Assembly: GCF_042677145.1 (NCBI RefSeq)
Contig: NZ_JBHTIT010000001.1
Span: forward strand, 248,001 to 312,000
Length of the DNA: 64,000 nt
Source of the DNA: Perlucidibaca wandonensis
Lineage (GTDB): Bacteria; Pseudomonadota; Gammaproteobacteria; Pseudomonadales; Moraxellaceae
Direction: 5' to 3'
Shown piece by piece: positions 52,120 through 61,207 of this stretch (positions are counted from its first letter, which is position 1; the number at the start of each line of letters is the position of its first letter). The position numbers and the translations under genes are program-made. Under the pieces are notes generated by a model, which saw only the letters and a program-made list of their open reading frames with translations, was not told the origin of the DNA and did not search any database.

Positions 52120-55100
52120 ATGCTTCTACTAAATCAAAAATTGGTGCGGGTGCTGCTAGCGTCCACTGTGATTTTTCTTACCGCATGCAGTGACTCATCA
52201 AGTTTAACTTCTGGATCGCCCACAGACCCAGATAATCCTGATCCAACACAGCCAAATGTCCAAGCCGCCTGTATTGCTCCCGGTGCAGGTGCCCGCGAAC
52301 AAGTACTAACGCAACTTTCGACAGCCTCTCCAGGCACTGTTGTATCTTTCTGTGCAGGCGACTTCGAGATGTCTACTGGCTTGCTGATTAACAGCAAGAA
52401 AGGAGTGACTCTGAAAGGCGCGGGCAAGGATAAAACCTTCCTCAACTTTGCCAAAAGTGATAGCGGAGAAGGGATCAACGCTAGTAACGCCGATGGTGTT
52501 GTTCTGCAAGGCTTCACAATTGAAGACACACCAGGTAACGGCATTCGTATTTTCCGCTCAAGCCAAGTCCATGTGAAAGATGTGCGTGTGCGCTGGCACG
52601 ATGCTGCAGGTCGTGATGAAACCGATGCTGGCTATACGCCACGGTCAGATGTGGGCGCCTATGGACTCTATCCCGTTGAGACTCGTCAGGTGCTTATGGA
52701 AGACTGCGAGTCACATGGTGCATCCGATGCGGGCATTTATGTTGGCCAATCAAGTGATGTATTGGTGCGCAACTGCCTAGCTACCTACAACGTTGCCGGC
52801 TTTGAGTTCGAAAACACATATCGTGCGGTGTTTGAGCACAATATTGCCACCAAGAATACCGGTGGTTTCTTGGTTTTCGACTTGCCCGACTTAAGGCAGT
52901 ACGGTGAAAAGAACATCGTTCGTTTCAATAAGTCGTATGAAAATAACACCCCTAACTTTGCGCCTGTCGGCAACATTGTCGGCTTAGTGCCACGCGGTAC
53001 CGGCATGTTGATCTTGGCTTCTGATCAATTGCAAGTGCACGACAACGAGATCTATAACAACGAAAGTTTGGGCATCGCAATGATTAACTTTGGTCTGGTG
53101 GATCGTAACTACCCTGACCTGCGTTATGACTTTTATCCAGAAGGCGCATGGATTCATAACAACACGTTCCATGGTAATGGCGGTAACCCACAAATTCCGA
53201 TGGCTGATCGTGGTGTGGCCTCTGCGTTGCCTCTGCTGCTTCGAGTGAAAAACTTTGGTTTTGGTGCTGACATTGTGTGGGATGGTGGCGTGGATTCGGC
53301 CAATGATTGCACTGACTATCCGAAGGATTTCCAAGGCATTGCATTGAATAAGCCAAACGCTAATGAAGTAGGGCGTTATGAGTCGCGAATTGATGAGCGT
53401 GGCCGTCCAAACTACGATCGCGCTGACCAAGAGCCTAAGTGCAAATACAATGCGTGGAAATTTGAAGAGAAGGCAAAAGAGCCTAACCGCTTGTGTATTC
53501 AAAACAACACGCATAAGTTGAGTGGCCGCAGCCCGTTAGTTAAACCATTCTTGAATGCTGGCTTGGACCGCTCTGATTTAGGCCCAGAAACATTGCAGCA
53601 GTTGGTCACTCCTGGATCCAATGATGCGTCTCCACATGACTGTAGCCATAGTGCTACGCCTTACCCAGAGCCGGTTTTAAATCTGCCATATGTGCCAGTT
53701 GCAGAAGACAAGGCCCCTACAGCTGCTGAAGTTAAGGCGGCCTGTGAAGCAGTTAAGCCAGGTGAGATTAACTGGACTGCGCTCGCTAAGTTTGACTGCC
53801 CAGAGTTATCGCAATATGGACTATTCAAAACAGCGAATGACCCATTATCTGGTGGTCATGGCGCGGCATTCCCCTATGAGCTTAACAGCACGCTATTCTC
53901 CGACTATGCGAGCAAGTACCGTGTGATTTTCTTGCCACCTAATGGTTCGGGTGGTACTCAGCCAGCGAAATATGCGGACTATAAGTCGTCTAAAAGCTTT
54001 AACGAGTCTCTAGACTTCCCCCCGGGCACGGTTATTTCGAAAACTTTCACATTCCGTACTGAGGATGCGCTTGGTGCACTCGTTAAGGAGCATATTGTTG
54101 AAACACGTCTGTTGATTCTCCGCTCAACCTCAGTTGGCGATACTTGGGTAGGCCTGCCATACGCGTGGGTGCAAGGTACGGATGGTAAGCCAACAAAGGC
54201 TGTGTTGAAGTTGGCTGGCGATACCGTTCCTTCAGAGTGGGATTATTTTGACCCTAATCCTAATGTTAAGAAGAATGGTACGCGTGCTCGCTACACGGGC
54301 AAAGCTCCAGCGTATGCGATCCCTGCAGCCCTAAACTGTATCGGCTGCCATGGTGGCGATGACCGTGTAGGCGCAGCACCTATTGGTCCTAAAGCTCGGA
54401 ATATGGATCGTGGGGTGAACCCAGACTTCACTGGCCAGAATCAACTGGCGCTGATGGTGAGCAAAGGTTGGTTGACAGGCTTTAATGCCGATGTGTCAAA
54501 GCGCGACAAAGCGATGGCGATCTATAACATTCCAAGCAGTGGGCCTACTAAGCCGGTAGCAGATTCAGGACGTGACCTTCATGAACGTGTTCGTGCGTAC
54601 TTAGAAGTGAACTGTGCGTACTGCCATAACGGTAGCGGTAACGCCTCGAACTCTGGTCTGTTTTTGGATAGCTTCCGTCCAGTGAACGTGCGCTATGGCA
54701 TCTGTAAGAAGCCTGTTGCTGCTGGTCGTGGCTCAGGCGGTCATAAGTTCGATATTGTGATGGGTAGTCCGGGCACATCGATTATGGCTCACCGCGTTGG
54801 CTCCGCAGAAGCAGGTGTGCGGATGCCTCCAATCGCACGCTCGGTAGTGCATGGCGAAGGCTCAGCATTGATTAATCAATGGATTCAGACTGGCCTAGCT
54901 CAAGTTGATGCAGAAAACGAAAATGAGATTCAAAACGAAAATAACTGTAGTGATAGCGAGATACCACTATTGCTTACTGAAATTCTGCCAGTGGAAGTAA
55001 CCGATGGACTGAGCGATCTCCAGGCGGCTACAGGTGGTTTGGTCTCGCTGAAAGATCTAACCGACTTATTGGCTGTAATCACGGGCGGTGTGACGGATGC

Positions 55101-55158
55101 TGCATCGTCAGCAACGCAGCTTCTTGAGCGTACGCTTAAAGGTTTGCCATTGCCCTAA
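52120..55158 (+). CDS. Fusion: parallel beta-helix protein plus SO2930-type diheme cytochrome c, lipoprotein
   Basis: A 1012-residue lipoprotein starting at ATG 52120 (GAGG at 52111); the lipobox is LTAC. Residues about 50-500 form a right-handed beta-helix (LINSKKGVTLKGAGKDKTFL, GFTIEDTPGNGIRIF, VQVHDNEIYNNESLG). A Pro-rich joint near 540 leads into a cytochrome part with TLFSDYASKYRVIFLPP and heme motifs CIGCH (Cys740) and CAYCH (Cys832), then a Met-rich RMPPIARS. These are normally two adjacent genes (TIGR03805 and TIGR03806 types, from memory). The role is unknown; extracellular electron transfer or polysaccharide oxidation are guesses. Confidence 0.85.
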   Translation: MLLLNQKLVRVLLASTVIFLTACSDSSSLTSGSPTDPDNPDPTQPNVQAACIAPGAGAREQVLTQLSTASPGTVVSFCAGDFEMSTGLLINSKKGVTLKGAGKDKTFLNFAKSDSGEGINASNADGVVLQGFTIEDTPGNGIRIFRSSQVHVKDVRVRWHDAAGRDETDAGYTPRSDVGAYGLYPVETRQVLMEDCESHGASDAGIYVGQSSDVLVRNCLATYNVAGFEFENTYRAVFEHNIATKNTGGFLVFDLPDLRQYGEKNIVRFNKSYENNTPNFAPVGNIVGLVPRGTGMLILASDQLQVHDNEIYNNESLGIAMINFGLVDRNYPDLRYDFYPEGAWIHNNTFHGNGGNPQIPMADRGVASALPLLLRVKNFGFGADIVWDGGVDSANDCTDYPKDFQGIALNKPNANEVGRYESRIDERGRPNYDRADQEPKCKYNAWKFEEKAKEPNRLCIQNNTHKLSGRSPLVKPFLNAGLDRSDLGPETLQQLVTPGSNDASPHDCSHSATPYPEPVLNLPYVPVAEDKAPTAAEVKAACEAVKPGEINWTALAKFDCPELSQYGLFKTANDPLSGGHGAAFPYELNSTLFSDYASKYRVIFLPPNGSGGTQPAKYADYKSSKSFNESLDFPPGTVISKTFTFRTEDALGALVKEHIVETRLLILRSTSVGDTWVGLPYAWVQGTDGKPTKAVLKLAGDTVPSEWDYFDPNPNVKKNGTRARYTGKAPAYAIPAALNCIGCHGGDDRVGAAPIGPKARNMDRGVNPDFTGQNQLALMVSKGWLTGFNADVSKRDKAMAIYNIPSSGPTKPVADSGRDLHERVRAYLEVNCAYCHNGSGNASNSGLFLDSFRPVNVRYGICKKPVAAGRGSGGHKFDIVMGSPGTSIMAHRVGSAEAGVRMPPIARSVVHGEGSALINQWIQTGLAQVDAENENEIQNENNCSDSEIPLLLTEILPVEVTDGLSDLQAATGGLVSLKDLTDLLAVITGGVTDAASSATQLLERTLKGLPLP

Positions 55159-55180
55159 TTGGTTGGTTGTTCATCATCTA

Positions 55181-55217
55181 AAAGCCGCGCCTTGAATACC
55201 TCGGGCGCGGCTTTTTT
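55181..55217 (+). terminator. Terminator of the beta-helix/cytochrome gene
   Basis: AAAGCCGCGCC and GGCGCGGCTTT form an 11-bp stem around a 12-nt loop, followed by T6. Confidence 0.92.
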
Positions 55218-55224
55218 GTGGGGA

Positions 55225-55335
55225 CATTTCTTGGCAAGGTTACCAAGCCCAGGTGATGAAACAGATGAGTTGTAGTGCACACTAATGCTAATTTGATGCC
55301 CTGAAGCCCGTATAAATACAGATCAATATAGCCAC
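55225..55335. repeat. Divergent 112-bp intergenic repeat, copy B
   Basis: Collinear with 44982-45093: it begins CATTTCTTGGCAA and ends with TAAATACAG and an AT-rich tail. The identity is roughly 70-75% by eye. No tRNA fragment follows here. Confidence 0.7.
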
Positions 55336-55380
55336 AATAGGAGCTTGCAGCTGACTGCTGGTGCACAAATCGCTGGCAAA

Positions 55381-55410
55381 ATAAAACGCTCATTTTGAGC
55401 GTTTTATTTT
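55381..55410. terminator. Bidirectional terminator between converging genes
   Basis: ATAAAACGCTC and GAGCGTTTTAT form a perfect stem around a short CATTTT loop, with T- and A-rich flanks. It serves the minus-strand DUF6351 gene. Confidence 0.9.
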
Positions 55411-55446
55411 TGTACCATTTCAATTGCCTATTGCAGGCTTAATAAA

Positions 55447-57831
55447 TTAGCCTTTGGGTCTACCTTGATCTGCTTTACTGTAGTCACATACGCCTTCTGG
55501 GAAAATAGCCTCTAGCTTTTGAGTTTGCTCTAAGTTAGGAGCCCAAGTTCCATAAGTTCCATCAGTGAGCGCCTTAGCAACAGGTTTCAGTGCGCACTTG
55601 AATACACCGCCTTCGATAGGTCCACCTGCGACCATTCTTGAGGTTGTATGAGTGGGAAACTCTTGAGCGCAAGCTCCGGCTGCTTTGTCGTTCAGAATGC
55701 CATCCCAAACGTCGTCACCGGAAGCAATTTTGTCGCCTTCGGTTGTAAAACAGCTGTCTACAGCAGTCGCTGGTTTGTTTTCAGCAATGCTCTTTTTAGG
55801 GTTTTTACGGATATTGGTTATCCAGTCATGGAGTACTTCTAGGGCCTGCCAAGTTTGATCAAAGTCTTTATTTGGGCGTGGGCGAGTGTCATTGGGTCTA
55901 TAGCTATGAGGGCGAGCATCTGTAAACCAGATCAGCTGGTTATCGGAGTGTCCCATTTTGTTGCGAATCCGCTGACGCCCAGAAAAGGATTGGTGGCTAT
56001 TGTGCATATCCAGAACATCTTCGAGATAGTGCCGCCAATCGATCACGGGTATGTTGAGCTCACCATCAAATACCATGCCGGAGCTGTAGGCAGCATTCAT
56101 TGCTTTCAAGTCTCCCTTTGTGCGTGGAGCAGGCGCAATTCCATCGGCACTTAAAAGCATATTGTTTTTGCTCCATGGGTCGAATGCGACTTTGCCACTC
56201 ATAACATCTGCTTCACTGCCTAGGAACGGGAAGCCTTCTTGAGCCATATCTTTAGGCCGCTTCCAGCCGCCAATTTGTGAGTTGAGTTTGAGGAATTCTG
56301 CAGGGGTGATTTTATGATCATTAAGCGCTTGTAAACCGTATTGAACACCAACGTTGTCGAATAGTGTTCTAGGGTTGCCATCCTCATCGGTGCCATAAAT
56401 ATTGCGTAAATCGTCATAGTGGGTCCAGTCCACATTATCCATGGCGCCACCTTGCATTTGCTCCTGATTACGTACTCCACCGAAGTGTGGATTCATCACT
56501 AGCGGTGTTAAGCCGCGCCAAGCAGGTACACACTCGGTCATGCCTGGTGCCGTGCTGTAGCCAAGCATAGGTTTATAGGGTGCTAGAGGATCTGGGTAAG
56601 CATCCGTAGCGTTCAAACCAACTAGCCAGCTACGGTTTTTTGTCATGATCCACTTGGAGTTGTCTTTGTCAGTGGCGTCCATGTAATGCTCTAGCAACTC
56701 ACAATCGCCAATATGAATAGTTTGAGTCACCATGTCGGGATAGGAGTACTGTGGCACGCCGCCGTCCAGAAGGCCTGGGTGATTTTGAGAGTAAACATAT
56801 TGCTGAATGCCGCCACCAGAGCCGCCGATAGCAACAGTATATTCAGGTGTGCCGAAGCGTTTGATGAAGTGCTCTTTGACCATTAATGCAGTTTCGCCAC
56901 CGACCTGTAGGTTGTAATGCGAGTCGGTGACCGTGCCGGTGGAAAACATAACGGCGTAACCTTTGCCAAGTACTTCCGGCACCATGGATTGATTCGTGCG
57001 ATTGTCCATGCGTCCTTGGGTATGCCCAATGGCAACACCACCTAGGAATTGGAATAGTGCACGGCCATTCCAATATTCGGTGGAGGCCGTATCAGCGGTA
57101 TCGTCTAGGCTAGCTAATGTGGCGAAGCTGTAAATGAAGCGGTTAATAGTGCCGACTTCGCGCCGAACGATAAAGTCGACAACTCGGCCGTCGGTCAGCG
57201 TTGTGGTGGCCATATCTGCTGGTCTTACGCGGTTGGCGGGTAAAAGCTTATATTGGTTGCCGGTTGTACGGTAATAGAACTCAACATACGTCTCAATTGA
57301 GCAGTCTTTACTCAGACCTATCTGATTGCCACTAGCATCCTTTACAGGAAAGCCCATGCTAGCGTCGGTATCAACTAAGGGCTGCTTGCCTAGTTCGGTG
57401 ACGGTGCAGACAAAGGGGTACTGCTGTGGCCCAGAGAATATAGGTCCAGTAATTGGGTGGTTAGTTAATAGCATCTCTTGCAGTTTTCCATGTTTGGCAT
57501 GGCGTAGCTGCAGTTTGTTCTCACCTTCCTTAAGGCCTGTAATTAGAACTTCATAGCGCCCGTTGCGGAGAGTTGAGCGTGATGCCTCAACCTTCTCATC
57601 ATTCAGCAAAATTTCTAGTTGATCCTTTTCATTATTAATAAGCGCCATATCTCCCTCGAATGAGAGTAATACGTCACCACCACTGACTTGTTCAGGGGCG
57701 CTGGATAATGATTTGAGTTTGATATCAGGTAGCGCATTTGACTTATTGTCATTACCACCTAGACAGCCAAATAGTGCGAGAGAGAGCAAGCTAATTGCGA
57801 AGGGTGCTGCGTACCGCGGTAAGCTGGACAT
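55447..57831 (-). CDS. DUF6351 family lipoprotein (alpha/beta-hydrolase-like)
   Basis: A 794-residue exported protein with signal and lipobox LFGC followed by a short tether. Residues about 40-120 look like a small beta domain (GGDVLLSFEGDMAL, LKEGENKLQLRHAKHG). The main part contains a tannase/alpha-beta-hydrolase-type nucleophile elbow AIGGSGGGIQQYVYSQN near residue 338 and GKGYAVMFSTGTVTDSHYN, and the length and order match DUF6351. Function unknown; ester or polyester hydrolysis is possible. It follows the MocR gene on the same strand with 120 bp between. Confidence 0.8.
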   Translation of the reverse strand: MSSLPRYAAPFAISLLSLALFGCLGGNDNKSNALPDIKLKSLSSAPEQVSGGDVLLSFEGDMALINNEKDQLEILLNDEKVEASRSTLRNGRYEVLITGLKEGENKLQLRHAKHGKLQEMLLTNHPITGPIFSGPQQYPFVCTVTELGKQPLVDTDASMGFPVKDASGNQIGLSKDCSIETYVEFYYRTTGNQYKLLPANRVRPADMATTTLTDGRVVDFIVRREVGTINRFIYSFATLASLDDTADTASTEYWNGRALFQFLGGVAIGHTQGRMDNRTNQSMVPEVLGKGYAVMFSTGTVTDSHYNLQVGGETALMVKEHFIKRFGTPEYTVAIGGSGGGIQQYVYSQNHPGLLDGGVPQYSYPDMVTQTIHIGDCELLEHYMDATDKDNSKWIMTKNRSWLVGLNATDAYPDPLAPYKPMLGYSTAPGMTECVPAWRGLTPLVMNPHFGGVRNQEQMQGGAMDNVDWTHYDDLRNIYGTDEDGNPRTLFDNVGVQYGLQALNDHKITPAEFLKLNSQIGGWKRPKDMAQEGFPFLGSEADVMSGKVAFDPWSKNNMLLSADGIAPAPRTKGDLKAMNAAYSSGMVFDGELNIPVIDWRHYLEDVLDMHNSHQSFSGRQRIRNKMGHSDNQLIWFTDARPHSYRPNDTRPRPNKDFDQTWQALEVLHDWITNIRKNPKKSIAENKPATAVDSCFTTEGDKIASGDDVWDGILNDKAAGACAQEFPTHTTSRMVAGGPIEGGVFKCALKPVAKALTDGTYGTWAPNLEQTQKLEAIFPEGVCDYSKADQGRPKG

Positions 57832-57951
57832 AGTGTATTCCTCGTATGACCTTGTTGTTGTAGTTATTGAGCTTGGTCATGCTACGAGGATGGGAAGGGG
57901 ATATAACAGGTACAGATTCGTTTAAAGCAGTGATACAGATGGAGTGGAGCA

Positions 57952-59370
57952 CTAGATGCGTTTCGCCATGTCGCCCAGTTGGGTAATAGCCGATCGCAGT
58001 TTGTCATCCAGTGGTGCGCCTGCGTTTAAGCGTAGGTAGTCGAAGTGTCTCGGGCCTGCGGAAAATACTGAGCCGGGAAAGATATGAATACCTTTTGCCA
58101 GAGCTTGGTCAAATAGCAATCTGGAGTCTATTTGGTCAGGCAGGCCGACCCAGAGTACGCAGCCGCCGGTAGGAGGCTCAATACGAGTTCCTTCTGGGAA
58201 AGCCTTAAGTACGGTAGCGACAGTCTCTTGTGTTTGCACAGCAAGCTTTTGTCGCAACTGCTGTACATGCTGCGCATAGAAGCCACTTTCCATGAGCCTC
58301 GCCATCAGTAGCTGTGGAGTTGATGCCGTGGTAATGCTGCTGATCTGTTTGAGTTCTCGCAAGCGATGGTGAAAGCGTCCGGGAGCAACCCAGCCGAGTC
58401 TGATGCCTGGCATTAATGATTTAGAGAATGAGTTGCAGTAAATAACCATCCCAGCCTCATCGTATGCCTTGGCTGGTAGGCAGTCTCCAGCATAAACAGT
58501 ATCGCCCCATATATCGTTTTCAATCAGCGGTATGTTGTAGCGAGTGGCTAGTTTCACTAGCTTCTGCTTGCGATCTTCTGACATGGTAAATCCTAGCGGA
58601 TTTTGTGCATTACATGAGACTAGACAGGCACTTACTTGCTGACGTTTGAATACTTGCTCTAAGGCATCGAGGCATATTCCATTACGATAATCAGTAGGGA
58701 TTTCAAGCGCTTTGCGCTGCATAACTTCCAGTGCTAGGAGGGTGCCATAGTAGCTTGGAGTTTCTACTGCGACGGTGTCACCACGTTGAGTAACTGTTCT
58801 GAGTGCTAGTTCAATAGCCTCCATGCAGCCATTGGTGACTATCAAATCTTCTTGAGCAATTGGTACTGGATAATTCAGGCTGCGCTTAGCTAACTGACTG
58901 GTGAACTTAGTGTAGCCATGCGGGTGCATGTAATCCCAAGCGTCTAGAGGCTGCCGGCGAGTTACTCCACGCATAGTACGTAATACATGTTCGATTGGCA
59001 TGATTTCGCGAGCAGGTAAGGCGATGCCTAAGCGGACTAGATGCTCCTCAATATGAGGCTCCATATAGTGAAAAATATCTTCACTTAAAGATACCTCTAC
59101 CGGTAGTAGCGGGAAGTGAGCTACGTTACTTGGACAGATTTTAGGCAAGCTATGATTTGTGACAAACACGCCTGAACGCGGACGAATGTCGATAAGCTCA
59201 TCGGACTCAAGCTGACGAAAGCACAGCATGATGGTGTTGATGCTGACTCCGAAAACTTGACTGAGTCGACGCATGGACGGGAGCTTTTCTCCTACATGGT
59301 AGCTGCCACCCAGTATTTGGTTGCGTAACCGCTGACTGATGTTCTCATAAAGGAAGCGCTCATCTGCCAT
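57952..59370 (-). CDS. MocR-type regulator (GntR HTH plus PLP aminotransferase domain)
   Basis: A 472-residue protein. The N-terminal winged HTH shows LRNQILGGSYHVGEKLPSMRRLSQVFGVSINT and ELIDIRPRSGVFV. The aminotransferase-like domain has the PLP Lys in NSFSKSLMPGIRLGW, with NDIWGDTVY upstream. Such regulators control amino-acid or vitamin-related genes, but this one is next to a DUF6351 gene and may control it. A palindrome lies about 100 bp upstream of the start. Confidence 0.9.
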   Translation of the reverse strand: MADERFLYENISQRLRNQILGGSYHVGEKLPSMRRLSQVFGVSINTIMLCFRQLESDELIDIRPRSGVFVTNHSLPKICPSNVAHFPLLPVEVSLSEDIFHYMEPHIEEHLVRLGIALPAREIMPIEHVLRTMRGVTRRQPLDAWDYMHPHGYTKFTSQLAKRSLNYPVPIAQEDLIVTNGCMEAIELALRTVTQRGDTVAVETPSYYGTLLALEVMQRKALEIPTDYRNGICLDALEQVFKRQQVSACLVSCNAQNPLGFTMSEDRKQKLVKLATRYNIPLIENDIWGDTVYAGDCLPAKAYDEAGMVIYCNSFSKSLMPGIRLGWVAPGRFHHRLRELKQISSITTASTPQLLMARLMESGFYAQHVQQLRQKLAVQTQETVATVLKAFPEGTRIEPPTGGCVLWVGLPDQIDSRLLFDQALAKGIHIFPGSVFSAGPRHFDYLRLNAGAPLDDKLRSAITQLGDMAKRI

Positions 59371-59471
59371 AGGGCTATTGCCTCGACTACTAGCTTAATT
59401 ATTGTGATATTGAGTAGAAGCGCAGGCAAACCATGGTCTAAATAAGCGCTTAAGTAGTTAGAGCTTCGCTC

Positions 59472-59487
59472 ACACTCAGTTGAGTGT
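59472..59487. promoter_or_regulatory. Palindrome ACACTCA-GT-TGAGTGT upstream of the MocR gene
   Basis: Perfect 7-bp arms with a 2-bp spacer, about 100 bp upstream of the minus-strand MocR start. It could be an operator. The rest of 59371-59548 is AT-rich with one further short hairpin (AAGCC and GGCTT, 59511-59525) and no ORF. Confidence 0.4.
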
Positions 59488-59548
59488 CCAATTAGCGCGA
59501 TAATAAAAAGCCGATCAAGTGGCTTGATAGTATCTAGTATGTAATATA

Positions 59549-59662
59549 GGTGTTATCAAATTAACTCACTGCTCGTGATAATTCGTCGATGAGTACATAT
59601 AAACGACATCTATTTCATCCCCGCATCATCTCTTGCTGAGTCTGAAAGTTAACGTGCCAGCG
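59549..59662 (+). mobile_element. IS6 deletion remnant, about 114 bp
   Basis: Left end GGTGTTATCAAATTAACTCACTG and the MSTYKRH-like codons are joined to the right end CTGAGTCTGAAAGTTAACGTGCCAGCGC. The right end overlaps the last codons and the stop of modC. Confidence 0.85.
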
Positions 59663-60518
59663 CTTTTTCTAACGCTTCACAGCGGGCTTTAAGGTGCTGG
59701 TTTTCTGCTTTCAATATGGCCATTTCTGTACGCGCTGCATCATAGATTTCGCGCAAGCTAACCAATAGCTCAGGTGCAGGGCCTTGTTGTAAAACCTTGC
59801 CATCGACCAAATGAATAATGTCATGCGCCAATGCGGCGACCTCATCGAGATCGTGGCTAACATAGATGATGGGCAGTAGTTGTGCGGCGCAGAGGCGCTG
59901 AATATAGGGTAGTACAGTTGCGCGCTGGTGTTGGTCGACACTGGCCAGAGGCTCATCTAAAAGCAGTAATGACGGCTGGCTTAGCAGGGCGCGTGCGAGG
60001 GCGACGCGTTGGCGCTCGCCACCAGAGAGCTTCTCTATGCGGTGCTGTAGCAAGGGGGCTAGGGCTAATAGCTCAATGACTTCTTCGGCGGAGACGCGCA
60101 AAGTGCGTTTTTGCGCACGGCGTTGAGCATAGTTGAGATTGCCCTGCACGTTTAGGTGCGCAAATAGGTCTGCGCTTTGGCAGACATAGGCTAGGCCGCG
60201 CTGATGCGTCGGGACCTGCATTGATGCATCTTGCCAGAGCGTTTGGCGAAAACGAATGCTGCCGCAGGTCATGGCCTGCAAGCCGGCAATACAGCGCAAA
60301 AGCGTCGTTTTCCCAGCACCTGATGGGCCATAAATTGCGGTGACACCAGTCAGTGAAAAGTGGGTGCTTATCTGTAAATGAAAGGCTTGTGGGCCATGGC
60401 TAAGGTCGATTTCCAGCGCGAGTGTATCGCTAATGTCGTTGTTGCTATTTTCTACGCTAGACGAGCTTATGGTGCCTACGCTGAGGCCGTGCATGCTCTT
60501 TTGGGGTGGCGTATTCAT
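59649..60518 (-). CDS. modC: ModC-like molybdate ABC transporter ATPase, lacking TOBE domain
   Basis: Energises molybdate import with ModB and ModA. Walker A YGPSGAGKTT near residue 64, signature LSGGERQRVALARAL near 166, Walker B LLLDEPLASVD near 186 and switch His YVSHDLDEV near 220 are all present. At 289 residues it lacks the TOBE/Mop domain expected in ModC of about 350 residues; instead a coiled-coil-like KAENQHLKARCEALEK ends the protein. The last codons and TAA are in an IS-end remnant, so it may be truncated. The start overlaps the modB stop as ATGA. Specificity is inferred from modA, modB, moaA and moeA. Confidence 0.85.
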   Translation of the reverse strand: MNTPPQKSMHGLSVGTISSSSVENSNNDISDTLALEIDLSHGPQAFHLQISTHFSLTGVTAIYGPSGAGKTTLLRCIAGLQAMTCGSIRFRQTLWQDASMQVPTHQRGLAYVCQSADLFAHLNVQGNLNYAQRRAQKRTLRVSAEEVIELLALAPLLQHRIEKLSGGERQRVALARALLSQPSLLLLDEPLASVDQHQRATVLPYIQRLCAAQLLPIIYVSHDLDEVAALAHDIIHLVDGKVLQQGPAPELLVSLREIYDAARTEMAILKAENQHLKARCEALEKALAR

Positions 60519-61207
60519 GGCCGCGATCTCACTAGCATAAGCGCGCGCGGAGATCGGCTATAGAGCACGAGCAAGGTGATGAACGAGAACGTTAGTAGTA
60601 CCGCTGCCAGTCCATGGGCTTGGCCATAATTCATCGCTTCAACATGATCATAAAGTGCCACCGAGACCACGCGCGTCTCATCGGGAATGTTGCCGCCTAT
60701 CATTAACACCACGCCAAATTCGCCCACGGTATGAGCAAAGCCAAGCAGGGCGGCGCTGATGAATCCGGGTTTGGCCAGCGGCAATATCACGCTAAAAAAA
60801 CGATCGATCGGGCCGGCGCCTAAGGTGGCTGCGGCTTCAAGTTGGCTTTTGGGTATCGCCTCCATGGCATTTTGGATGGGCTGCACGACAAAAGGCAGCG
60901 AGTAGCACACCGAGGCCAGCACGAGGCCGGAAAAATGAAACGGCAAATAGCCCAAGCCCAGCGCGTGCGTGAGTTGGCCAATGGCACCGTTCGGGCCCAT
61001 GCCCAGTAAAAAGTAAAAGCCCAGAACGGTCGGTGGTAGCACCAAAGGCAGTGCGACTATGGCACTGATGGGCCCACGCCAGCGCGAGGCCGTAGTCGCT
61101 AACCACCATGCTAATGGCGTACAAATAACTAGCAGTACAACGGTGACGGTGGTGGCGAGTTTCACTGTGAGCCACAGGGCGACGAGGTCATCGGCAGAGA
61201 AGCTCAT
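60515..61207 (-). CDS. modB: ModB, molybdate ABC transporter permease
   Basis: An inner-membrane permease of about 230 residues with five or six hydrophobic segments (LKLATTVTVVLLVICTPLAWWLA and others). The EAA-type loop is EAAATLGAGPIDRFFSVILPLAKPG, and VGEFGVVLMIGGNIPDET is the ModB signature. The start is ATG 61207, overlapping the modA stop as ATGA; a longer open frame to 61363 lies inside modA and is not used. The stop overlaps modC the same way. Confidence 0.93.
   Translation of the reverse strand: MSFSADDLVALWLTVKLATTVTVVLLVICTPLAWWLATTASRWRGPISAIVALPLVLPPTVLGFYFLLGMGPNGAIGQLTHALGLGYLPFHFSGLVLASVCYSLPFVVQPIQNAMEAIPKSQLEAAATLGAGPIDRFFSVILPLAKPGFISAALLGFAHTVGEFGVVLMIGGNIPDETRVVSVALYDHVEAMNYGQAHGLAAVLLTFSFITLLVLYSRSPRALMLVRSRP

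Noticed and set aside
55178..55423. Minus-strand ORF of 81 codons
   Set aside because: It covers two terminators and the 112-bp repeat; the homologous region at 44982 has no intact frame, so it is unlikely to be a gene.
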